64,000 nucleotides of DNA from FEN-1297 sp963843605 (GCA_963843605.1 CAWJLA010000008.1:703138-767137); one strand, 5' to 3'. Counted from the stretch's first letter, positions 51,482 to 60,392 are shown. Notes: generated from the letters alone by a model not told the origin. Numbers and translations: made by a program.

Positions 51482-52009
51482 ATGTTGAGAACGGAAGCGA
51501 AATTCGGTTTATTAACAGGCATAGGCATTTGTCTTTGGATTTTACTGGAATATATGCTTGGGTTTCACACCACTAAAATGCACATCGGACGGTACTCTAT
51601 GTATCTTGTTCTGCTCATTCCCATTTTAACCATCTACCTGGCGCTGAAAGAAAAAAGAGATCTGCAGCTAAAGGGAAAAATTTCCATTAATAATGGAATC
51701 AGAGCGGGACTTATGATTTCATTAATCGCGTCAATAATCATAAGTGTTTTTCTCATCGTTTATTTCAATTATATCAATCCCCAGTACAGTGAACTGGGCG
51801 TGGCATATTATAAAGAAAAGATAATACTTTCCGATAAGACACTAATTCAGCAGACGCAGGAACTGGACAGTATTAAGAGGATGTTCGGCTTTATAAATCA
51901 GCTTTTATTCGGTATTATCGGAACAATTGGCATAGGCTTATTTATATCTCTTATAGTTTCTATTTATCTTAAAAAAGACGGTTTCTTCAGAAAAGATATT
52001 ATATCTTAA
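51482..52009 (+). CDS. DUF4199 membrane protein
   Basis: The 175-residue protein has four membrane helices arranged as in DUF4199: TEAKFGLLTGIGICLWILLE with YMLGFHTTKMHIGRYSMYLV, LLIPILTIYLALKEKRDLQL, INNGIRAGLMISLIASIIIS, a polar loop with YYKEKIILSDKTLIQQTQEL, and LLFGIIGTIGIGLFISLIVS. The family is almost confined to Bacteroidota relatives and its function is unknown. It starts 26 bp upstream of a CoA-binding protein gene, likely co-transcribed. Confidence 0.8.
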   Translation: MLRTEAKFGLLTGIGICLWILLEYMLGFHTTKMHIGRYSMYLVLLIPILTIYLALKEKRDLQLKGKISINNGIRAGLMISLIASIIISVFLIVYFNYINPQYSELGVAYYKEKIILSDKTLIQQTQELDSIKRMFGFINQLLFGIIGTIGIGLFISLIVSIYLKKDGFFRKDIIS

Positions 52010-52035
52010 GAAAATAATTAACAGGGAAGGCTGTA

Positions 52036-52488
52036 ATGATTACACAAACAAAAGTAAGTGATTTTCTTGCGCTTAAAACAATAGCTGTTGTGGGAGTTTC
52101 AAGAAGCGGTAAAAAATTTGGTAATTCGGTTTTGAAAGAATTGAAAAGTAAAGGTTACCGGACTTTTGCCGTAAATCCAAACGCATCCGAAATAAATGGT
52201 GAAACTTGTTATCCGTCGATATCCGAAATCAAAGAAAAGGTTGATGCGGTTGTTGTTGTGGTTCCTAAAAAGGAATCGGAGAATGTTGTTAGAAATGCGG
52301 CGGCGTCCGGTGTGAAGAATATTTGGCTGCAGCAGGGATCGGAATCGGAAGAAGCAATTAACTACTGCGCTCAAAACGGTATAAACGTAATTTATGGAGA
52401 ATGTATCTTAATGTTTGCCGAGCCTACGGCATTTTTTCACAAAGCACATCGCTGGGTTAACGGCATAATGGGAAAACTTCCGAAATAA
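52036..52488 (+). CDS. CoA-binding domain protein (YccU type)
   Basis: The 150-residue protein is a single Rossmann-like CoA-binding domain: KTIAVVGVSRSGKKFGNSVL, YRTFAVNPNASEINGETCYP, VDAVVVVVPKKESENVVRNA, NIWLQQGSESEEAINYCAQN and VIYGECILMFAEPTAFFHKA. Related stand-alone proteins bind CoA or sense redox state through a conserved Cys; here the GEC cysteine is a candidate. The exact role is unknown. AGGGAAGG precedes the ATG. It follows DUF4199 by 26 bp. Confidence 0.88.
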   Translation: MITQTKVSDFLALKTIAVVGVSRSGKKFGNSVLKELKSKGYRTFAVNPNASEINGETCYPSISEIKEKVDAVVVVVPKKESENVVRNAAASGVKNIWLQQGSESEEAINYCAQNGINVIYGECILMFAEPTAFFHKAHRWVNGIMGKLPK

Positions 52489-52535
52489 TCTCCACAAACC
52501 GGAAAAGAATTTATCTTTTTAAAATCTCGAAATTT

Positions 52536-52580
52536 CCCCAATTACTCCGGGTGTTTGAAATAATCAATTCTTGGGGTATT
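52536..52580 (+). terminator. Weak terminator-like hairpin
   Basis: CCCCAATT (52536-52543) pairs with AATTcTTGGGG (52566-52576), with one bulge, and TATTTT follows. The loop is long, so confidence is low. It fits the end of the DUF4199/CoA-binding unit. Confidence 0.35.
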
Positions 52581-52647
52581 TTAGTATCCGTAATTATACC
52601 ATGAACATTCATTAAACGTCAATTAAACTTGAAATGAATTTTACTTC

Positions 52648-53883
52648 ATGAGTTCTTTTGAATGGACATACGAACTGCGTTTTATAGTTGCCCTGGCGTT
52701 GGGATTTTTAATAGGCCTTGAACGCGAGAGCGCCGGCGCAGAGCATAAGGGTAAATTCTCGGCCGGAGTTAGAACATACACACTTATCAGTATGTTTGGT
52801 TTCGGATGCGGCTGGCTTTACCACATTAAAGTCGAATTTATGCTCCCCATCGGATTAATTTCAATTGCGACACTAGCTCTTGCCGGCTATCTCTCTAAAC
52901 TCAAAGAAGGCAGAACCGGTTATACAAGCGAAGTTGCCGAATTACTAACATTCATAATAGGTGCGTTAACTCTCTTAACAGAAATATGGGTTCCCGCAGC
53001 TTTAGGAATTATCGGTACAATACTTCTTTCCGAAAAATCTGAGCTTGAAAAGCACGTTGAAAAACTGGATAAATTCGAGTTCCTCGCCGTATTAAAATTT
53101 TTATTGGTCACTTTAATTATTCTTCCCGCTCTGCCTAATAAAGATTACACACAGTTTAATCTTAATCCCTCACACATCTGGCAAATTGTTATAATGGTCT
53201 CTTCCATCGGTTTTGTCGGATATTTTCTGATGAAAAAGTTCGGAAGCAAGGTGGGACTTTCTGTTTCCGGATTATTGGGAGGAATAGTATCCAGCACTGC
53301 TGTAAGTATAGCCGTAGGCAATATAGCCAAAAGGCAGCCCGAGCAATGCGGCAACGCGCTTCAGGCTTCTATTCTGGCAAGCAGCATAATGTACATTAGA
53401 ATCTTGGTAATAATTTGGATCATTGACCCGGCAATTATTCCGACGATATGGTGGAAACTATTGGCGCTTGGAATAATCGGGGTGCTGTTGTCGTTGGGTA
53501 TTAAATTAAAAACCGATTCTGCCGGAGAACATGTCAGCACTCTTCAAAATCCTTTTGAACTCAAACCGGCATTGGTATTTGCGGTATTATTTGTTGTACT
53601 TTCCATTGTGACCGTTTTGGTTAAACATTTTTTCGGGAGCGGCGGCGTTCTGACTTTATCGGCAATCGTTGGCATTACCGATATCGACCCGTTCATTCTT
53701 TCTTTAATAAGGGGTCAGGAACCGGTTACCGCTTTGATAATTTCGGCTATTCTAATTTCTATGATGAGCAATACAATAATAAAAGGTGTTTACTTCGGCT
53801 CTCTAGCGAAACAAGCTAAAAAAGAAACTATAATCAGATACGGCCTCTGGGCCCTGCTGCACATACCTTTCATTCTCTTATAA
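52648..53883 (+). CDS. MgtC/SapB domain membrane protein with a DUF4010 C-terminal half
   Basis: The 411-residue protein has about twelve membrane helices. The N-terminal MgtC/SapB part starts YELRFIVALALGFLIGLERE, with SAGVRTYTLISMFGFGCGWL, the family arginine-charged helix and an RT motif. The C-terminal half matches DUF4010: SSIGFVGYFLMKKFGSKVGL, SVSGLLGGIVSSTAVSIAVG and LTLSAIVGITDIDPFILSLI. MgtC proteins influence magnesium and membrane-potential adaptation in several bacteria; the function of this longer form is not established. It is monocistronic, with ATG at 52648. Confidence 0.87.
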   Translation: MSSFEWTYELRFIVALALGFLIGLERESAGAEHKGKFSAGVRTYTLISMFGFGCGWLYHIKVEFMLPIGLISIATLALAGYLSKLKEGRTGYTSEVAELLTFIIGALTLLTEIWVPAALGIIGTILLSEKSELEKHVEKLDKFEFLAVLKFLLVTLIILPALPNKDYTQFNLNPSHIWQIVIMVSSIGFVGYFLMKKFGSKVGLSVSGLLGGIVSSTAVSIAVGNIAKRQPEQCGNALQASILASSIMYIRILVIIWIIDPAIIPTIWWKLLALGIIGVLLSLGIKLKTDSAGEHVSTLQNPFELKPALVFAVLFVVLSIVTVLVKHFFGSGGVLTLSAIVGITDIDPFILSLIRGQEPVTALIISAILISMMSNTIIKGVYFGSLAKQAKKETIIRYGLWALLHIPFILL

Positions 53884-54188
53884 ATAAAAGCTCAACTGCT
53901 TATAATAATTATAAAAAAGACGAGATTCAAAACCTATTTTTGTGTTTAGCTAATAAATATTGAGATTAAAGCCCAACCTTAAAGTCTTTTCTTAAATAAA
54001 CACCATGAACTATTTTAATTTGAAGATAAAAGAACTTACAATTTCTTAGTTAAAATAATTTTTAGTAAACACGTTTATAAAAAATTAAAAATCTTTCTTT
54101 CTACTTTGAAAAATATTTCATAGATTTTACTCAAGTTATAATTTACTGCGCTTACGGTTCCGCGTCAATTATGTGCGGGGAGGTTAAT

Positions 54189-54641
54189 ATGAACTCTTTA
54201 TATAAGATTGAACATTGGGCAGATCTGCATCATCCGGTATGGCTGGATTACCTGCGAATTCTTCTTGGGGTTATTTTTATTGTTAAAGGTATTGCATTCA
54301 TAGTAAATAAAGAACAGATCATGAATACAATTGCCCAAAATCAATATTGGGTAATACATTATGCAATTGCCCACTATGTAATAGGCGGATATATTGTATG
54401 CGGAGTTGCTATTATATTCGGATTGTTTTTCAGGCTCGCCGTGTTGTTTGAAATACCCGCTCTTTTAGGCGCGATGTTTTATGTGGACATGAACAAAAAT
54501 CTTTTTGCCTTAAACTCCGAAATGGCATATTCCATCATCATATTGGCTCTGCTCTTATTTTTCTTTTTTTACGGTCCGGGTAAATTATCTATGGATTATT
54601 ATCTAGATACTCATAAAGACAAAAATTTTGATCTGACATAG
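54189..54641 (+). CDS. DoxX-like small membrane protein, paralogue 1
   Basis: Taking the ATG at 54189 with a strong GGGGAGG upstream, the protein has about 150 residues; an earlier in-frame ATG at 54171 would put that ribosome site inside the gene. It has four membrane helices: WLDYLRILLGVIFIVKGIAF, HYAIAHYVIGGYIVCGVAII, LAVLFEIPALLGAMFYVDMN and YSIIILALLLFFFFYGPGKL. SMDYYLDTHKD resembles DoxX C-termini. DoxX/DoxD proteins are linked to thiosulfate oxidation or redox in some organisms. It is about half identical by eye to the protein at 54850-55290. Confidence 0.82.
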   Translation: MNSLYKIEHWADLHHPVWLDYLRILLGVIFIVKGIAFIVNKEQIMNTIAQNQYWVIHYAIAHYVIGGYIVCGVAIIFGLFFRLAVLFEIPALLGAMFYVDMNKNLFALNSEMAYSIIILALLLFFFFYGPGKLSMDYYLDTHKDKNFDLT

Positions 54642-54648
54642 TTTGTGT

Positions 54649-54667
54649 CCGGCTATTTGCCGGTTTT
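54649..54667 (+). terminator. Short intrinsic terminator after doxX paralogue 1
   Basis: CCGGC (54649-54653) pairs with GCCGG (54659-54663) around TATTT, followed by TTTT, 7 bp after the gene stop. Confidence 0.65.
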
Positions 54668-54697
54668 CTAAAGTGCAATATGTTATTCAAATAATGC

Positions 54698-54737
54698 GGA
54701 TCGGATACATTCTGATATATGTTAATGTATCCGATCC
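54698..54737. repeat. 14-bp perfect inverted repeat between the doxX paralogues
   Basis: GGATCGGATACATT (54698-54711) and its exact complement AATGTATCCGATCC (54724-54737) flank a 12-nt centre. No T-run follows on either side. It could be a regulator site for the downstream gene, a transcript-stabilising hairpin or a small mobile-element remnant. Confidence 0.7.
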
Positions 54738-54849
54738 ACGCGGTGTGCGTTATCAAAGACCTTCATTTGTTGCTATCCCTTTTACCAAAAATTATATAAT
54801 ATCATTGTACATACAACTTATTGCAATTTAAATATATGAAGGTGAAGTA

Positions 54850-55290
54850 ATGAACTCGATATTAAGAATCGAAGACTGGACGGAACATCATTACCCGAGG
54901 GCAATTGATTTTTTGAGAATAGCGCTTGGATTGATATTAATTTACAGAGGATTTTCTTTTGCATCTCATGAAGAAGTAATACATAGTATGATACTTCAGA
55001 GTAAAATACAATATCTTACTTTCATGGCAGCACAATATTTAATTTTGGCTCACATCGGAGGCGGAATTCTTATTGCCTCGGGCATTCTTACCAGACTCGG
55101 AACAATCATAAATCTTCCCGTCCTTATAGCAGCTGTATTTTTTATTAACATGCCTCAAGGATTTACTCCCGTCAATACTGAGCTAGTCCTTTCAATTATT
55201 GTCCTGACTCTTTTATTATTGTTTTTGTTTTACGGCGCGGGTGAATTTTCCGTAGAACATTTCATTAAAACACATAAAGATATATGGTAA
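54850..55290 (+). CDS. DoxX-like small membrane protein, paralogue 2
   Basis: The 146-residue paralogue of the 54189-54641 protein shares the opening 'N-S-(I)-L-x-x-E-x-W' and four helices: AIDFLRIALGLILIYRGFSF, FMAAQYLILAHIGGGILIAS, TIINLPVLIAAVFFINMPQG and LSIIVLTLLLLFLFYGAGEF. It ends SVEHFIKTHKDIW. GAAGGTGAAG before the ATG is the ribosome site. It is separated from its partner by a terminator and a 14-bp inverted repeat, so the two may be expressed differently despite a shared ancestry. Function is as uncertain as for paralogue 1. Confidence 0.82.
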   Translation: MNSILRIEDWTEHHYPRAIDFLRIALGLILIYRGFSFASHEEVIHSMILQSKIQYLTFMAAQYLILAHIGGGILIASGILTRLGTIINLPVLIAAVFFINMPQGFTPVNTELVLSIIVLTLLLLFLFYGAGEFSVEHFIKTHKDIW

Positions 55291-55614
55291 AAGTATTCAA
55301 ATAGATATCGGTTTTTATTTTATAATCTTAATCATTAAAAAATGACATAATCGTAAGTCCGGGGGAATAATTACGGAATTACCGTATAGAAATATGATAT
55401 ACAATAAGTTAACATCGATTTTTATTAAGATTTATTGACATTAAAACTTTAATTTTCATTATTTCGGTAGTGGGAAATTAAATTTGGGGGAAATTGTTAT
55501 CATTCCGAATTTACTGCCATTTCTAGAATCAACCATTCTCCTGAATTTTAATTTATGTTCATTGATGCCCGTTTTCTAACATTCGTATAATCTTTTTGAT
55601 TATTTGGGGGTAAT
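55291..55614. other. Intergenic region upstream of the small orphan gene
   Basis: No gene seen in about 320 bp. A -7-like TAAATTTG lies at 55479-55486 without a -33 partner. TTTGGGGG occurs twice (55483-55490 and near 55603-55610), the second acting as the ribosome site region for the next gene. Confidence 0.35.
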
Positions 55615-55972
55615 ATGAGTAAATCTTTAAGCAGACTTTATCAACTGAGCAATAGTAATTCCGAAATAAAATTGAGGATTGAGTTCGGTCAGCTGCAAAG
55701 AGGAGTAACTACCGTAATGTTAAACGATAACCTCTTATTAAACAACGGAGAAGGCGTAGTAAACCTTTTACTTGGCAGCAGCAATGATTTAAAAGAACAG
55801 AACACTTTACTGCACATCAACCGTCAGGCCGGATACCGAAGATTCCAATATAACCAGACTGTCTTATCAGATCTCGGGAGGTCTTGTTTATTTAAGTGAA
55901 ACTTTAGAGGAAGTAGTAGCCGGCAAAGATGAAATTGTCATCTATACGGCGGAATTCTTTTTTTATCAATAG
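55615..55972 (+). CDS. Small uncharacterised protein, one frameshift near 55808
   Basis: I do not recognise the family. The first frame gives SKSLSRLYQLSNSNSEIKLR, IEFGQLQRGVTTVMLNDNLL and GEGVVNLLLGSSNDLKEQNT. The frame then needs one extra base skipped at about 55808, after which STVRPDTEDSNITRLSYQIS and GGLVYLSETLEEVVAGKDEI continue to VIYTAEFFFYQ and TAG at 55970-55972. The corrected protein is about 118 residues, soluble, beta-rich and low in Cys. The uncorrected frame stops at 55899. GGGGGTAAT precedes the ATG. It stands alone. Confidence 0.6.
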
Positions 55973-56029
55973 CATAAAAATTAAAATTTGCAGTGGCATA
56001 AATAACGGACTCGAATTATTTTCCAACAG

Positions 56030-56332
56030 CTATATGTTTTCCGGATTTTCCAGAGAAAGACTTTTTTCGGCTAGTTTATCCCGGTAATTATGTTTTAATT
56101 TAACCCAGAATATATATAATGTTAATAAAAGAGAGATAAAGTTTGCTGCTATTATCGGCATTTTGTTTAGCAGAATACCGTAAGCAAGCCAACCTGTAAT
56201 ACCCGCACTCATAAGTAGAAACATACCCAATGAAATATCGCGCGTACTTTTAGTCTTATAAACTTTCAATACCTGCGGCACATATGCAATCGTAGTACAA
56301 ACAGCCGAAATATATCCTATTATATTTTCCAA
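56030..56332 (-). CDS. SemiSWEET sugar transporter
   Basis: With the TTG at 56330-56332 (AAGGA nine bases upstream) the protein is about 100 residues and opens ENIIGYISAVCTTIAYVPQV, a textbook SemiSWEET beginning with the PQ motif. It continues LKVYKTKSTRDISLGMFLLM, GITGWLAYGILLNKMPIIAA and NFISLLLTLYIF, giving three membrane helices. The ATG at 56374 would add 14 basic residues and a poorer ribosome site. SemiSWEETs dimerise and move sugars, including sucrose in one rhizobial case, down their gradient. A sucrose operon lies 18 kb away; a functional link is inference. Confidence 0.9.
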   Translation of the reverse strand: MENIIGYISAVCTTIAYVPQVLKVYKTKSTRDISLGMFLLMSAGITGWLAYGILLNKMPIIAANFISLLLTLYIFWVKLKHNYRDKLAEKSLSLENPENI

Positions 56333-56525
56333 ATTTTTAATCCTTGCTCTAATTAATCGTACAAAAATACTCAACTAAAACGACTAAAAAAAAACTATAT
56401 ATTCTCCATGTGTTATACAGAGATAGAAACGGAATTTATATATGCAGTATCGGCGATTGGTATTTCGGCTCAATTCAATTCGTAAAAATAATTTGGATAG
56501 ATTTGCAAATGATTACCTGACCGGC

Positions 56526-57743
56526 TCAAATTATTTTGTTGGTGTTAAGCAATTGGGAGGGCTTTGCTTTTAATTTTAACATCATTATTGACGAAGTTGA
56601 ACCTAAAATAAATGTAGCTATCCATAGTACCGAAGATCCGAAGTTGCTCATTACTGCGGTTCCGAACCAGGGACCCAATGCAAATGCCATGTTAAAGGTA
56701 GTTTGGTAAGCCCCCATATATTCACCAGTTCTATTCTCAGGAGAAATTTCACTCATATAGGCAGAACATGAAGGGAAAAATATCATTTCACCGAATGTCC
56801 AGATTATGATAGTTATTACCAGACCGTAAAAATCTTTAATAAATGCCATGGCTCCGAAACCTATAGCGCAGAGTAAAGCACCGGTTGAAAGCATTTTTCG
56901 GTCGGACCAATGATTAAGCATATTTGTAAGCGGAACTTCAACTAAAATAATAAGAACAGTATTAATGGTAAAAACTACTCCGTAAATAGTTTCGCTGAAG
57001 TGAAGATCTCTTACTAAATAAAGAGGCATCGCTGCATTAATTTGAAAATATATTAGCGGTATCGGCAGCAGTGAAATCAAAAAATACATAAGCCTTTTAT
57101 CGGTAAAAATGTTTTCAATCTTATTAATTTCATCAACGGCAAAATCTGAATTAATATGATTATTGATAATAGGTTTATATTGCCAGGGTGAGAATATCAA
57201 AAAAATTCCGGCAATTATCGTGGTAATACCGTCAACAATAAAAATTAAATTAAAATTTATCAGGACCAATAATCCGCCGATGACCGGCCCGACACTCATT
57301 CCTAAGTTTGCCGCCAGTCTGATTACAGCATAGGCAGACCTTCTTTGTTCCGACGGTACTACTTCCGAAACCAAGGACAAAAGGGCAGGGCGAAAAGCTT
57401 CATTGATTATTGACCAGGCGAAAGTATAAATTAAAATACCCGTAAAGCCGTTTATAAGCGGATACAGAAATAAAAATATACTTGATACGATAAGTGAAGT
57501 CTTCATTATTTTTAAAGCGCCGAACTTATCGCTGATCTTTCCTAAAAAAGGCGACGTTAAAAGCGCTCCGATTCCGTAGAAGGTTAATACCAATCCGGCT
57601 TTAGTAAGAGATACCCCGACTTTTTGAGTTAAATAAAGCGCAAGGAACGGCAATACCATAGTGCCGATGCGGTTAATCAGCATCGTAAAGAAAAGCATCC
57701 ACAAATTACGGGGTAGATTTTTTAGTCCTCGCCAGGGATTCAT
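56526..57743 (-). CDS. Major facilitator superfamily transporter (drug-efflux type)
   Basis: The 405-residue protein has twelve membrane helices and the DHA1-type pattern. The loop 2-3 motif is FLGKISDKFGALKIMKTSL (G-x-x-x-D-x-x-G-x-x). RLAANLGMSVGPVIGGLLVL is motif C, typical of antiporters, and EISPENRTGEYMGAYQTTF follows in the second half. A proton-driven exporter of drugs or small metabolites is likely; the substrate cannot be set. It starts at ATG 57743 and stands alone on the minus strand. Confidence 0.88.
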   Translation of the reverse strand: MNPWRGLKNLPRNLWMLFFTMLINRIGTMVLPFLALYLTQKVGVSLTKAGLVLTFYGIGALLTSPFLGKISDKFGALKIMKTSLIVSSIFLFLYPLINGFTGILIYTFAWSIINEAFRPALLSLVSEVVPSEQRRSAYAVIRLAANLGMSVGPVIGGLLVLINFNLIFIVDGITTIIAGIFLIFSPWQYKPIINNHINSDFAVDEINKIENIFTDKRLMYFLISLLPIPLIYFQINAAMPLYLVRDLHFSETIYGVVFTINTVLIILVEVPLTNMLNHWSDRKMLSTGALLCAIGFGAMAFIKDFYGLVITIIIWTFGEMIFFPSCSAYMSEISPENRTGEYMGAYQTTFNMAFALGPWFGTAVMSNFGSSVLWIATFILGSTSSIMMLKLKAKPSQLLNTNKII

Positions 57744-58082
57744 ATCCGCATCTTCTTGAATTTTTGGGGAAATGATAACGGGAATATAAATATATTTTTA
57801 ATTATCAAAAAAATGTTTCTTTACGCCCGTGCTTATACCTACGGCAAAAATATATCCGGAAACTTGCCGCGAAAAATATTCTCATCGGGTCCAGACCACT
57901 TTCGTCCAATTATTTATTTAATTGATGCGTCATTTCAATTATATTCAAAAATATCTTTATCCTGATTGCCGTGTACTTTCCCGGATAAAATTACCAAGAC
58001 ATTATCGTTTCAAAACTGAAATACCTTATAAATAGGTACGGTATATATTACCATTATTCGGCATTACTGTATATTAAAAGCC
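57744..58082. other. Intergenic region before the CHAT remnant
   Basis: About 340 bp with no supported gene. The plus-strand frame 57756-57965 has no signature. The stretch may include eroded 5' sequence of the CHAT remnant, but I see no recognisable homologous residues before 58083. Confidence 0.35.
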
Positions 58083-58424
58083 TTGAAGACGGATCTATGT
58101 CAAAGAATAACAACAAAGCCGAAAAGAGATATATTAAAAAGCAGCGGTAATCGGGAAGACTCTCTATTTTCGGACGACGGTATTCTCTATGCAGGTGAGA
58201 CTTACAATTTGGATCTGAACGCGGACTTGGTGGTACCGAGCGGCTGCGAAAGCGGATTGGGAAAATTAATCCGGGGCGTAGGAATGATGGCGTTAACGCG
58301 TGGGTTTTTCTATTCAGGCGCATCCAATTTTATTTTTTCTTTATGGAAAGTTCCGGACAAACAGACAGAAGAGTTAATGGTAGAATTTTACAGACAAATG
58401 CTCTCGGAAAAAGAAAATCTATAA
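58083..58424 (+). pseudogene. CHAT-domain (caspase-like) fragment
   Basis: The 113-residue frame contains only the C-terminal half of a CHAT peptidase domain: DDGILYAGETYNLDLNADLV, VPSGCESGLGKLIRGVGMMA with the catalytic-type Cys in GCESG (usual SACETG), LTRGFFYSGASNFIFSLWKV and PDKQTEELMVEFYRQMLSEK. The upstream half with the partner His, and any TPR or sensor region, is missing; the first 27 residues look random. It is therefore a decayed or truncated gene, beginning at a TTG. A LuxR-type remnant follows at once, suggesting both came from one lost locus. Confidence 0.75.
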
Positions 58425-58633
58425 GGGAAAATCCGGCAGGTTTAACCGTAAGAGAATTAGAAGTTCTAAATCTTATCGGTTAAGGTTTAAACAACAATGA
58501 AATTGGGAATAAGCTGTATATTTCTCCCAAAACTGTTGATCATCATATTTCCGCTATTTTAGCCAAACTAAATATCCATTCCCGTTTTGAAGCTCCGGCT
58601 CTAGTCCACTCAAATAGTATGGTCAAAAAATAG
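58415..58633 (+). pseudogene. LuxR-type helix-turn-helix remnant with internal stop
   Basis: Reading the frame from about 58415 gives KSIRENPAGLTVRELEVLNL and IG, a TAA at 58481-58483, then GLNNNEIGNKLYISPKTVDH and HISAILAKLNIHSRFEAPAL to a TAG at 58631-58633. This is the C-terminal LuxR/GerE helix-turn-helix of large ATPase-type regulators. Only this end remains and it is interrupted, so it is a pseudogene. It overlaps the end of the CHAT fragment in another frame. Confidence 0.8.
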
Positions 58634-58740
58634 GGAATGCTTTGATATAATATAGGGGATCCTCCCGATTTAATCCTTATTAATAAAATCTAAGTTAATC
58701 TTCAACAATAATTCACTTTTAAAGAAAATTTGGAGGTTAT

Positions 58741-59013
58741 ATGCCTAGATATATCATTGAAAGAATTTTCCCGGATGGATTAGAAATTCCGGTTACACAG
58801 GACGGCAGTAAAATATGTTTAAATGTTGTCCAAAATAATACCGACGATAATGTTACCTGGATTCACTCTTACGTGAGTGACGATAAAAAGAAAACATTTT
58901 GCGTTTACGACGCTCCTACCCCCGAAGCGATAAGAAAAGTAGCAAATAAGAATAAACTTCCGGTTGAAAAAATTACCGAGGTAAGGGTTCTTGATCCTTA
59001 TTTCTATTTATAA
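58741..59013 (+). CDS. DUF4242 protein, cytoplasmic copy
   Basis: The 90-residue protein matches DUF4242: PRYIIERIFPDGLEIPVTQD, DDNVTWIHSYVSDDKKKTFC and VYDAPTPEAIRKVANKNKLP, then VEKITEVRVLDPYFYL. These small alpha/beta (ferredoxin-like) proteins have been studied as nickel-binding in an actinobacterium; the general role is unknown. No signal peptide is present. TTGGAGGTTAT before the ATG is a strong ribosome site. A secreted paralogue follows 29 bp downstream and a third, truncated copy lies at 63488-63583. Confidence 0.85.
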   Translation: MPRYIIERIFPDGLEIPVTQDGSKICLNVVQNNTDDNVTWIHSYVSDDKKKTFCVYDAPTPEAIRKVANKNKLPVEKITEVRVLDPYFYL

Positions 59014-59042
59014 AATTTATCTAAAATAATTAGGAGGTAAAG

Positions 59043-59423
59043 ATGAAAAACCTATTCTCAATAATGTTGTCTATTCTTTTAATTACTGCTTTTATAAGCA
59101 CGGGAACGGCTCAGGAAAAATCACAAAAGAAATCAAATGAAAAAATAACAATGCATCGTTATGTAGTCGAAAGGACTTTTCCGAATGGTCTTAATATCCC
59201 AATAAATAATGTCGGTAAAGATATCTGTTCCGGTGTAGTTTCAAATAATGCGGAAGACCGGGTAACGTGGGTTCAATCCTATGTAAGTGAAGATAAGAAG
59301 AAAACATTCTGTATTTACGATGCACCTTCCGCTGATGCAATTAGGCGGGCAGCTAAGCAGAATAAACTGCCGGTTGATAAAATTACCGAAGTAACTGTTT
59401 TAGACCCTTATTTCTATAAATAA
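59043..59423 (+). CDS. DUF4242 protein, exported copy
   Basis: The 126-residue paralogue has a signal peptide (KNLFSIMLSILLITAFISTG, then TAQEK) followed by the same DUF4242 domain: HRYVVERTFPNGLNIPINNV, DRVTWVQSYVSEDKKKTFCI and YDAPSADAIRRAAKQNKLPV, ending TVLDPYFYK. TAGGAGGTAAAG precedes the ATG. It forms a two-gene unit with the cytoplasmic copy, so the pair may act on a shared ligand on both sides of the membrane; that is inference. Confidence 0.85.
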   Translation: MKNLFSIMLSILLITAFISTGTAQEKSQKKSNEKITMHRYVVERTFPNGLNIPINNVGKDICSGVVSNNAEDRVTWVQSYVSEDKKKTFCIYDAPSADAIRRAAKQNKLPVDKITEVTVLDPYFYK

Positions 59424-59531
59424 TTAATAAACACAATAGGATAAAGAATTCTGACATGTAATGTTTTACTACAGTAATACCAACTAAAATATATAAATAG
59501 ATTTTTAATTTCTGAAAGAAATTCATTTTAA

Positions 59532-60356
59532 ATGAAAAAACGGATTAAATATATAAAAAAAATGTTTAACTATGTTCTGTTAAACGGAATTCTGTTATTG
59601 CTGTTAATTGGCAGCAGTAAAACCCCCGAACACTATCCCAACGGAACCGTAATTGAAAACTTAACATGGCATTTATCTTTAAAGGACAGCTTAAACATCC
59701 TAAAAATGAAAAATGGCGTTTGGCAGCTTCCGCAAATTAAAGACACTAACTTATGTAAAAAAAGTTATACTTATTATAAAAGCCCCGGGGAAAAATATAA
59801 ACAACTATTTTCTAAGGGGTTGATCGGCAGGATAGACCAGCAAGAGTCCAATTCAGATGATGCTAAGGTAATTCGTTTTTACAGATTTAGCAATAAGGGA
59901 ACTTTGCTGGTTGGTTACCTAAGCCCGGACACTTCAAAACCCCTATCTATATTTGATCCGCCGGTGATCATAAATCCGGCTAATCCTAAAGAATCTATTA
60001 ACAACAATTCACTTTTAAAAACTTTTATTAACCATAAATTCGATAACGGGTTAAAAACGATGGTAATTATTTCTCCCAGGGGAAATGGTAAGTATTTAAA
60101 TGAATCGGGACAAAAAGAAAAAGGGGTTTTGTACGAATTAACAATCATAAAAGATGGGACTGTTCAGTATGGAAGTCACAATCTAATTGTGCCCGGTGCC
60201 ATTTCTATTAGTAGTAATATTCTTGCAGACGAAAATGGGAATTTAGTCCTTGAATGGGGAATAAGAAAAAACCAGTTAAAAAAGAAGTTTGATAAAAAGA
60301 ATAAAACTTCCGGCAGTGATTACATAGAAATAACGAAATACAAAATACTGAAATAA
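59532..60356 (+). CDS. Uncharacterised exported protein
   Basis: I do not recognise the family. The 274-residue protein has a basic N-terminus and a hydrophobic segment (FNYVLLNGILLLLLIGSS) that could be a signal peptide or anchor. A polar, lysine-rich body follows without cysteine clusters: GTVIENLTWHLSLKDSLNIL, VIRFYRFSNKGTLLVGYLSP, FDPPVIINPANPKESINN, and VPGAISISSNILADENGNLV near the end. The composition fits a beta-rich extracytoplasmic protein. It lies 36 bp upstream of the FG-GAP/T9SS gene in the same direction and may be co-transcribed. The ribosome site is weak. Confidence 0.65.
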   Translation: MKKRIKYIKKMFNYVLLNGILLLLLIGSSKTPEHYPNGTVIENLTWHLSLKDSLNILKMKNGVWQLPQIKDTNLCKKSYTYYKSPGEKYKQLFSKGLIGRIDQQESNSDDAKVIRFYRFSNKGTLLVGYLSPDTSKPLSIFDPPVIINPANPKESINNNSLLKTFINHKFDNGLKTMVIISPRGNGKYLNESGQKEKGVLYELTIIKDGTVQYGSHNLIVPGAISISSNILADENGNLVLEWGIRKNQLKKKFDKKNKTSGSDYIEITKYKILK

Positions 60357-60392
60357 AATGTTTACTGATAAATTTAACAGAACGAGAGCAAG

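Noticed and set aside
54643..54831. Plus-strand 62-codon frame between the doxX paralogues
   Set aside because: It spans a terminator and a perfect inverted repeat, with no ribosome site.
57756..57965. Plus-strand 69-codon frame
   Set aside because: No signature, no ribosome site, intergenic composition.
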